This document shows, one piece after another, positions 56,851-64,000 of a stretch of DNA of 64,000 bases; position 1 is the stretch's first letter; every line of letters starts with the position of its first letter. Below the pieces are notes generated by a model. It was not told the DNA's origin, did not search any database, and saw only the letters and a list, made by a program, of their open reading frames with translations. The stretch covers positions 448,302,538 through 448,366,537 of the forward strand of contig NC_081413.1 in assembly GCF_030272615.1 (NCBI RefSeq), read 5' to 3'. The position numbers and the translations under genes were made by a program. This DNA comes from Cryptomeria japonica. Lineage: Eukaryota; Streptophyta; Pinopsida; Cupressales; Cupressaceae.

Positions 56851-59149
56851 TGTAAGGCCCTCCCCAACCAAGCTTTGATTAACTTAGTTGACCATGTTTG
56901 ACCATATTAATAAATGTTATATAATTCAATAGAATGGGCTATGTTAGATAGATAGATTGGTGAGAAAAGTAATTGGACCAAGTTATAGAGTTATTTCACC
57001 TTGTGGTATACATTTTGATGTGTTATGAATTTGAAATCCTAAAGGTCCATTGATTGGATAATATTGAACTAACGTATGTCAGCTATACCTGGACTTGCAG
57101 AACTTTATTATGGTGTGGAAATAGGATGCGTATCTTATGAATGAATGAAATTATGAGGATTATGATAATGGCTTATGTGGATAAATTGGGATATATGAGA
57201 AATTGATTTGTTAATGTCAATTGTATGCAGAGTGTTTGATGTGTATTCTTATTCACATGTTTAATATTTTATGAGGATATTTGGAAGTACTAATGTGTAA
57301 TTGAGATACACAAGAAAATTATCCACGTGACCATGGAAATATTATGGAGAACCAAACCTAAACCTATGTGCGTTTGTAAAACCAGGGCTTGTCTATTTGG
57401 AGAGACAACACCACGTTTGTATCGTATTTTATTCGTGAAAGTGGTTGTTGCATGAATGTTAAATTGAATTTTGATTATTTGTGTAAATCCAATGAGAGAC
57501 AAGATTTCATGTATAATTTTGTAAAAGTATTTTCTTTGTGTCACTTGACACATGTTTTGATTTATGTTTAAGTTTTTAAATTTGTCTCTTGGAGGGAGTT
57601 ATTTAACTATAGCTTTTTCAATTAATTTAATATGATTCCATAAATGCCTTGGGTAAAGAATCTTTGGGATGGTCAACTTAAGTTTGACCCGAAAATTAAC
57701 TTCAGATGGGTTTAAAATGGGTTAAATGGACACCTAGGGGTAGTTTAATAGGGTTTTCTAAAGCCCATAAGGTATGCCTAAGGGTTAGGAGTAATTTTAG
57801 GCATGTACCAACTCTCATGTGACCTTTTTGACACCTTAAAAAGTGACTTTTCTAAGTTGTGTGAAAATTGAAATTAGAAGGCTTGAACTAAGTTGTTAAC
57901 CTTCCTTTTGGAATGAGAGTTCCCTTTCCCATTTCGCCTTACCTTCCTTTTTCAGTTTTAGAAACTTGTGAGAACTCTCACAAAGGGCTTCTTAAGAAAG
58001 AATTAGAAAATTTGTGGGTAATCACCCACTCTCCATTTTTGGAGACAAGGAATTTTGGAGAAGGAAAAAGAATAGATTTGGAATTGAGAATTTGGGTAAG
58101 GGTAGAAAGGAAAGATTTATGGAATTGGGCTGCTCATCCTCAACAAAACTAGCATACCTTTGGGTAGTTTAAGGTTGGTTTTACCTTTCTTGTAATGTTT
58201 TCATATTGCATGTAGTATTGAAAGAATTGCTTGTGTTAAAGGCTATTTTTCTTGCATATTTCCCTTGGAAAAATAATTGGTGTTTTATATTTTACTTTTG
58301 TATGGCATTTTATGTGCTTGGGAGTAATCAAGGCCTCCTACTCTTGGGAGAGAGGATGGTCTTGTGGGTGGTAGGAGTGACAGCCCTCTCGTGAGAGGCT
58401 CTCATTATGAGAGTGATCACAAGGGATTTTTATGTGACCCTTGCTACATGGCTTGTTTATCCATTGGGGGTCATAAGGAGGGAAATAAGGCATGAAAGCC
58501 TTGGGGGGCATAAGGAATGTGGGGTTGTTATACTTATGATGTATTTGGTTTTCCATGAGGTGGCTATATGTTTTACCATACTTGCAGTCTGCTCAGGGTA
58601 CTTGGTCCACTACCACCCTTAAAAAGACATCACAAATGTGTGGTGCAGTGTAGCCGGGTTGGGATTGTGTTTAAGATTGTGTTTTCCCTTGTCTTTTGTG
58701 TTTGCATGTTTGTTACCCGTCTAGGGCTTGGTTCTCCGAGCTCCGGGCTAGCTACCAATTAGCCTAGGTTGGGAGGTGAGCTCTCCATGGTCATAGTTTT
58801 TGATTTAATGTAGATTGTTGGAAGAAAGGAATAAGACATGTAGATGTGGCTAGAGTTATTTGTTGCAGAAAAATGTTGTAAATGTAATTAATGTTCTTCG
58901 AAAGTCCTCATTGAATTGAAATGAGAGACCTATTGGTAAAGTGACAATAAAGACTTGGGAATATGCTTAAAGATATGTAATATCTATTTAAGTTATATTG
59001 AAGAAAAGAAAATGATCATTTTTTATTGTAGTTCCTAATGTTTTGAAATAAATATTTGTGTGTATAGGATATTTTGAAAAGAAAGAAAATTGTTATTTCC
59101 TTTACGCAATTGAAACAATTTATTTGAAAAGAAATAGAATTGATTTTGC

Positions 59150-59560
59150 ATGCATGCAGGAGGCTGAAAATAAAAGTATTTAGATCTATACATGGAAATG
59201 TAAAATTTATCTTTTTTAAATCTGTGATGTTATTTTATTTGCAATTTTATATTAATTGCAGAAAATAAAATCAAAGATTATATAGCCATCTCTAAGGTTT
59301 TAAATTAATAGATTATAGATATATCATTGCTGTAAAGTTATTGTACCTGTCATTTTATTTATTTGCAGATATTAAATCCAAGAAAATCATCATGGCTATC
59401 TTTAGGATTTACTTCAATAAATTCTAGAGTTATGTAGTGTTATTTAGATTTATGTAACTCTATGATTTAATTATTGCAGGAAATAAAACTATAGCTAAAT
59501 AGTCTATCTCTAATTGTTTTTTTTGTAATTAATGTTTAAAAGAAAATACATTGCTATATT
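59150..59560. repeat. Degenerate repeat with TTGCAG...AAATAAAA motif
   Basis: Blocks containing TTGCAG(A/G)-AAATAAA followed by (A)TAGCCATCTCTAAGG-like words recur about every 110-120 bases (near 59260, 59365, 59475), too diverged to be called a clean tandem array. Confidence 0.4.
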
Positions 59561-59600
59561 TTAGAATAGTTTTAATGAAGTTGTTTAAAAAGTTTCAAAA

Positions 59601-59670
59601 GATATATATATATATATATATATAATGACTTTTGTATTATGTGCATTAAAGTTCTGAGTTCGAATGCAGG

Positions 59671-59701
<31 letters not shown>
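59601..59701. repeat. Two TA dinucleotide arrays
   Basis: (TA)n runs at 59601-59624 and 59673-59701, separated by a short unique stretch with GAATGCAGGTAATATA. Confidence 0.85.
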
Positions 59702-59706
<5 letters not shown>

Positions 59707-59810
59707 AATTATATTTATTAAAAAAATGAAACAAAAGAAAAACAAAAAAAATACTATTTTAAACTTTTAAAAAAAAAAAATTAATATAAAAAAAAAGAAA
59801 AAAATTGGAA

Positions 59811-60075
59811 GGGGTCGGGCTCAGGCCGAACCACTATGCAATGCACAGTGGATGTTGGAGGGCCCAACCTTGTGCACGACACAGTGGGTGGCCTTGGCCG
59901 GTGCCACTGTGGGCATCCACAGTGGACGGCCCAAGGGCCGCCACTATGGGCGACCACAGTGGGTGCCACCGCTGCGACCGTACATAGTGAACGGCCCGAG
60001 GGCCGCCACTGTGTGCGACCGCAGTGGTCACCGCGACTGTGGTAACCCACAGTGAGCGGTGCCGCTCCCCCAAAA
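59811..60075. repeat. GC-rich minisatellite with CACAGTGG and GGCCC..GGGCC units
   Basis: A strongly GC-rich island inside very AT-rich DNA. A 65-bp unit occurs at 59922-59986 and 59987-60051 (GTGGACGGCCCAAGGGCCGC against GTGAACGGCCCGAGGGCCGC), with degraded units on both sides. Each unit holds the palindromes GGCCC(A/G)AGGGCC and CCACAGTGG/CCACTGTG. Because of the GC content many spurious ORFs open in all frames here; none is supported. Confidence 0.65.
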
Positions 60076-60282
60076 CCCTTGCCTCCAACTTGTGTTTGTT
60101 CGACCCCTATGAAAATATGATCGCCGCTTGGTGAGCCCACCTTGCAAAACAAAAACAAGAAATAATAAAACCCTAGCCTGGGTAGGGCTAGGGTAGTAAA
60201 GGAGAAAGTTTTAAGATATGAGGTATTTTTGTTTATAACATGTTTTAGGTTAGGGTTTGCATGGGTAAGACCCTTTAGATTT

Positions 60283-60394
60283 AATATATATTATTATATA
60301 TATAAAATATTATTTATATATATATATATAGATATATATATATATATATATAGATATATATATATATATATATAGATATATATATATATATATT
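60283..60394. repeat. TA array with regular GATA interruptions
   Basis: Long (TA)n tract broken by TAGATATATA at roughly 16-to-22-base intervals. Confidence 0.85.
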
Positions 60395-60590
60395 GAGATG
60401 TTTATGAATTAAATATTAATGAAGTTAATATTTATTTTAAATTCAAATAGATTGAGATGTTTATGAATTAATATTAATGAAGTTAATATTTAATTTTAAA
60501 TTTAAATAGATTGAGATATTTTTGAATTAAAAATCTGTGAAATAATATTTAATTTTAATTAAATAAATTTAGATGTTTGAAATTAAACAA
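60393..60590. repeat. 59-bp tandem repeat, about 3.4 copies
   Basis: TTGAGATGTTTATGAATTAA begins units at 60393 and 60452, and diverged units begin at 60511 and about 60569 (period 59, 59, 58). Each continues with TTAATATTTAATTTTAAATT-like sequence. Confidence 0.75.
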
Positions 60591-61182
60591 TTAGGGAATT
60601 TAATTCTAAATGTAAATTATTGGACTAGAGGGTTTAATTTTTTAGCTCTCCTAGACGTAGGTGCATGTGATTAAACTTGATAAGAAAATATTCATTTACG
60701 AATATAATCGACCCTTTAGTTGTTTTAGTTTAATCTACTATTTAATTATTGTTAAGTAAAATAAAGATACTTATAAAACTAAGTGCTAGGACTGGGTTAA
60801 TTAGATCCTAAGAACAATGAATGGATATTGGAGATTAATCTTTTTCTACGTTATTTAATTGATTTAGTTGTTGATTAATAGCGATGCGACAATAAAGCTA
60901 TTCTGTTAGAATCCAGCATATAATATTAATTAATTTGATTACTTGAGTTAGTGGTTAGAGTTAACTCACACTTAGTTAAGACAAACTTGATAGTAAATTT
61001 CATAATGGCAATTTAATGTTATTAAGTTGGAATTCAAAAAAATAAAATTTTATCCCGTTCTTGCCCTAAATTTTGGGCATGATAGTAACATATAACAAGG
61101 TTTTGAGATCCACAGTAAACCAGTGCTAAAAAACCTATGGATTTCATCACCTCAATGAAACTGAAACACTAAAAGAAAAATT
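60591..61182. other. AT-rich non-coding DNA
   Basis: No ORF, repeat or RNA gene recognised apart from the near-palindrome at 61063-61078 and the putative LTR end at 61090. Confidence 0.4.
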
Positions 61183-61214
61183 TGTATTCATTTTCAGTAT
61201 TGATCTTCAAGAAA
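61183..61214 (+). repeat. Left arm of a 32-nt inverted repeat
   Basis: TGTATTCATTTTCAGTATTG and the next 12 bases match the reverse complement of 63844-63875 with one mismatch in 32. The arms lie about 2.63 kb apart and enclose the ORF at 61942-63836. Confidence 0.7.
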
Positions 61215-61941
61215 AATAGAAAGAATCCCACAATTGGATATCAGTGCCTTATCTCAGGCTACAGAGTCACCCAAATCAAATTAAAGCTCCAAAACTGAAT
61301 AACCTCATACATTTCATGACCTCGGCCTTATGTTAACCCCATACATGCCTTACATATACATAAGTTTTATCTTCTTAAAACTAAAATCGTTCATCAGATT
61401 CGAAATGAGAAAACAATTGATTTACTGATAGAGATATTTCATGCATTTTTAATTCCTCTTCCTTGAAGAGAAAAGCTAGAAACATATCCATATGACTGCC
61501 TTACAATCCATGTTCAATCAAATAACCCTTGACTATTCAAATGAAACCAGCAAATTAACAAATGCACACCAGAAGACAACATAGATTTAGGCCTGAAAAG
61601 TATTGATCTGTATCTTTATATTAAATTTGAAAATATTTTTTACATGACTCAAAGTGCTCTCTATAAAAGCTAGAAAAACCCAAATATATTTCTGCAAAGT
61701 TTCTTTACAAAAATTCTTGTGATCCCTTTTTACTAGTCCTAGTATCCATTTATAATATCATGGATGCATACAAGCTTCGGACATTCCTAAGAAACGTTTG
61801 TTACAAACTGCAATATCCTTCAAGAAACAGTTACAAGTCCTTTTCAGTATCATCAACCTCTTCAGTTTGTTGTTCCACTAAAACATCTTCTAATTGTTCT
61901 GGAATATGTTCTCTTTGTCCAACATACTTGTCCTTCCACTC
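61215..61941 (-). other. Non-coding 3' flank of the large ORF
   Basis: Follows the ORF stop in the - direction. The + strand frame at 61760-61945 is antisense to the ORF tail and non-coding DNA. Nothing else recognised. Confidence 0.4.
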
Positions 61942-63836
61942 CTAGAGCACATCATCACTCGGCCAAGAGAAGCTAACAATCTTCTTCTTCATCCCTTCTA
62001 GCCTTTTCCAAGTGACCCTTAATTGCCCAATTTCTGTCTCTATGAAACCATAATGTAACTTTACCTTTTCAATCTCCTCAATTGTCTTGACAAATAAGGA
62101 CGTGTCATCAGTGTTGATGATTTCATTAACCCTTTGGGACAATTTGTGGTCCAGCTCTTCTAGCCATGCCTTCTTGTCTTCTAGCTGAGTCGAACCAACA
62201 AATCCCCCAAGGAACAACTCATACTTGTGATCACAATATTCCTTCCTACACAATTGGGCTTTACTCTTCACACTTGCCCTTTCTTGTGAGAGTATATTCA
62301 TTTCTTTTATGAATTCATAGGTGGATCTGAGACTATCATTTGCCTTTGCATGTGCATGGGATGAACACATAAGCTCCAAATCCTTTCCCCCAGGCATCCA
62401 CTTATTCAGAATCGGTTCCAAAGTGGTCTCATCTTCTCTTAATTTAGTCAAAATGTACAGAATCCTCTTCATAGAAATATATATGATAGAGGCCCTAATT
62501 GAATCAACAAATTTTAAAATTGTGGCCTTTACCTTCTCCTCATACTTACTTGCAAACAGGGCTTGAGCCTGTTTCAACTTTTCCAACTCATGTTGAATAG
62601 TTTCAGCTGATTAGAAATCAGAAGGCATAGGAGAAGAGGGATATTCTATGGTAGGACTTGTAGGTGGAGGTCTTGCTAGAGAAGAAGCTATCATTAGAGT
62701 AGAGGACTCACCAATCACCGGTATCATCACACTGTATTTTGATTTCTTGTGCATTACATAATCACCCAGTGGGATGGCCTTAGCAAAGGCAAGCTTAGCC
62801 AGAACCAGTCTAACCCTATTAGGATCATTTCTTATTATAGCCTCCCTCTTTTCCTTGAAAGTTTGCATGAGGTCTTCAAAATAAAGAATTAAGAATTTAA
62901 TTTTTTCCTCAAAGGGATTAAAACTAGAAAGAGGGTCATAAATACTATTAAATTGATGAATGAAGTCAAGAGCCCTTTTGTATGCCACCCACTTCTCTTT
63001 CCTGAATTCTTTCTCATCCAAATTGAATTCATTCCTAATCAGATCTTCAAGGAAATGCAATTGGTGCGGCCTGCCTTTACATATTTCTCTCTTTCTAAAC
63101 ATGCCATTGAAAAATCTTTTGGGTCTGCAAATCTTGAAACCACAGTAGACAACCTATATGGTTTAAATAATTCTTCAAAATACTTCCACCCACCTTTGGT
63201 GATCACAAAATGATGGGCCATGGTAATAGTTGGGAAAATAGTCCCTTTACCCCTATTTGTTAGCTCTGCCTCTTGCACACCTCCAATATGCCTTAAGACT
63301 TCTGCAATCCCTATCTTCAATGGGACTTGACAAGGCAATAAATATGGAGTGCCTCTGAAACCAGAAACTCTAAAAACTGTGGAAACAGGGTACAAATACA
63401 AATCACCCCAATTATGAACAATTTTAATACCTTCAGCAAACTCCTTAGGCCTAAGGAACTCCAAAAGAGCCTTTGGGATCCTAGGGTTTTCTGCGCACAA
63501 GAGAATCTTGATTTTAGATGCAAAGCACCTATCAAAATTTAGGTAATTGGCGTCTTCTCTATCCCAGGATAGAATGGTGCTCCATAATTGCATTGGCATC
63601 TCTTCACCATCATTTTCTCTGACCAAATCCATTTCTTTAGCAAAATAATCAACTCCTTTGAATAAGAACATGTGCATTAGAAGAAAATACCATCCAAAAG
63701 GTTTATCCACCTTACCATTTTTTATCCCTACAAGCTCTGCATGAATTGCATCAGTGAGGTAAGGCACATAGTCAAATGTCATTGCTAGAGAGGGGTTCAA
63801 AATCTGTGCTATCATCAGCATATAATGGGTTGGCAT
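61942..63836 (-). pseudogene. Uncharacterised large ORF (family member), best preserved copy
   Basis: Three long open pieces: 63836-63039 (265 aa), 63102-62611 (163 aa) and 62586-61942 (214 aa), separated only by one frameshift near 63040 and one stop near 62610. N-terminal blocks: FDYVPYLTDAIHAELVGIKN, FGWYFLLMHMFLFKG, NWGDLYLYPVSTVFRVSGF followed by RGTPYLLP, and TMAHHFVITKGGWKYFEELF. The C-terminal half is charged and coiled-coil-like (LEELDHKLSQRVNEII). The N-terminal 200 or so residues seen in the 35187 ORF are missing; the ORF starts 8 bases inside the inverted repeat. No catalytic motif. Fewer lesions than the other members, so this copy may be the youngest. Confidence 0.6.
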
Positions 63837-63843
63837 GTTTCTC

Positions 63844-63875
63844 TTTCTTAAAGATCAATACTGAAAATGAATACA
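63844..63875 (-). repeat. Right arm of the 32-nt inverted repeat
   Basis: Reverse complement of 61183-61214 with one mismatch. It lies just upstream of the ORF start at 63836 and marks where similarity to the fuller family member ends. Confidence 0.7.
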
Positions 63876-63879
63876 CCTA

Positions 63880-64000
63880 CCCTTTCTTCTGAGAGTATAT
63901 TCATTTCTTTTATGAATTCACAGGTGGATCTGCATGGGATGAACACATAAGCTTAAACTCCTTTCCCCTAGGCATCCACTTATTTAGAGTTGGTTCCAAA
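63880..64000 (-). pseudogene. Second partial copy of the large ORF, cut by window edge
   Basis: Matches about 62275-62438 (GAGAGTATATTCATTTCTTT, then GCATGGGATGAACACATAAG, then GGCATCCACTTATT) with a deletion of about 23 bases. It shows that another family copy lies to the right in the same orientation. Confidence 0.7.

Larger units (their letters stand above)
56851..61090. repeat. Long non-coding repeat region, candidate solo LTR of a Ty3 family
   Basis: Begins TGTAAGGCCCTCCCC, a start typical of plant Ty3 LTRs, and ends in ATTTTGGGCATGATAGTAACA with a near-palindrome GCCCTAAATTTTGGGC at 61063-61078. No coding region beyond short frames (for example 57913-58152 and 58206-58394, no domains). 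It contains degenerate AATAAA-rich repeats, TA arrays, a GC-rich minisatellite and a 59-bp tandem repeat. At 4.2 kb it would be a very long LTR. No matching 5-bp target repeat flanks it and no primer site adjoins it, so the boundaries and identity are tentative. Confidence 0.35.

Noticed and set aside
57913-58394. Possible small host gene in the long non-coding region
   Set aside because: Short frames without domains, splice structure or a neighbouring conserved block; more consistent with repeat DNA.
59781-60158. Overlapping frames on both strands in the GC-rich island
   Set aside because: GC-rich tandem repeat opens every frame; Pro/Ala/Gly/His/Arg-rich products with no domain.
59601-60394. 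Regular repeat with spacers resembling a CRISPR-like layout
   Set aside because: Simple TA microsatellites and short tandem repeats; plant nuclear context and no cas genes.
1-64000. tRNA or rRNA genes
   Set aside because: The only tRNA-like matches are the primer binding sites of the LTR elements; no cloverleaf or rRNA core sequence was recognised by eye.

Overview
This window looks like intergenic DNA from a seed plant with a large, repeat-rich nuclear genome. A gymnosperm is plausible but I cannot prove it. The evidence is wall-to-wall LTR retrotransposons of plant type (Ty1/copia with an initiator-Met-tRNA primer site TGGTATCAGAGC; Ty3/gypsy of the Tat/Ogre kind with a second, archaeal-like RNase H), an L1-type LINE fragment, AT-rich spacer DNA and many decayed reading frames. 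I recognise no intact host gene, tRNA or rRNA. Almost every reading frame is broken by stops or frameshifts, so coding segments are entered as pseudogenes.

Layout. 1-20497 (- strand) is a tandem array. A Ty3 element with gag, protease and RNase H but no reverse transcriptase runs off the left edge. Its gag N-terminus plus leader is joined to the 3' part of a LINE (RT zinc-binding region, RNase H, and an extra lysine-rich ORF). This chimeric unit of about 5.24 kb is present at 2576-7822 and again at 7823-19682, and a third partial gag copy ends at 20497. The second unit is split by a complete copia element, copia-1 (7993-14611). 20498-26274 (- strand) is a copia-like non-autonomous LTR element that lost its 3' LTR. 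It has a coiled-coil gag-like ORF with four zinc knuckles and a long second ORF of unknown function. 26306-35187 (- strand) carries copies of an uncharacterised large ORF, partly duplicated in tandem and split by a 4.87-kb insertion (26750-31623) that carries a related ORF on the + strand.

35188-37500 is repeat-like DNA and a truncated + strand copia fragment. 37501-56850 (- strand) is a Tat/Ogre-like Ty3 element split by copia-2 (41649-54774, + strand), which is itself split by copia-3 (44583-51025, - strand): a three-deep nest with target-site duplications at both copia levels. 56851-61090 is non-coding, with TA arrays, a 59-bp tandem repeat and a GC-rich minisatellite; it may be a very long solo LTR. 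61091-64000 holds another member of the uncharacterised ORF family with a 32-nt inverted repeat near its ends, followed by a partial duplicate.

The elements are not a functional pathway; they are layers of insertion, duplication and decay. The most interesting thread is a short conserved core that recurs in five large ORFs of unknown function sitting in different transposon contexts (LINE-linked, copia-like, and unclassified). The other notable structures are the PR-RNase H polyprotein without RT, the chimeric gypsy/LINE tandem array, and the non-autonomous LTR element with two unusual ORFs.
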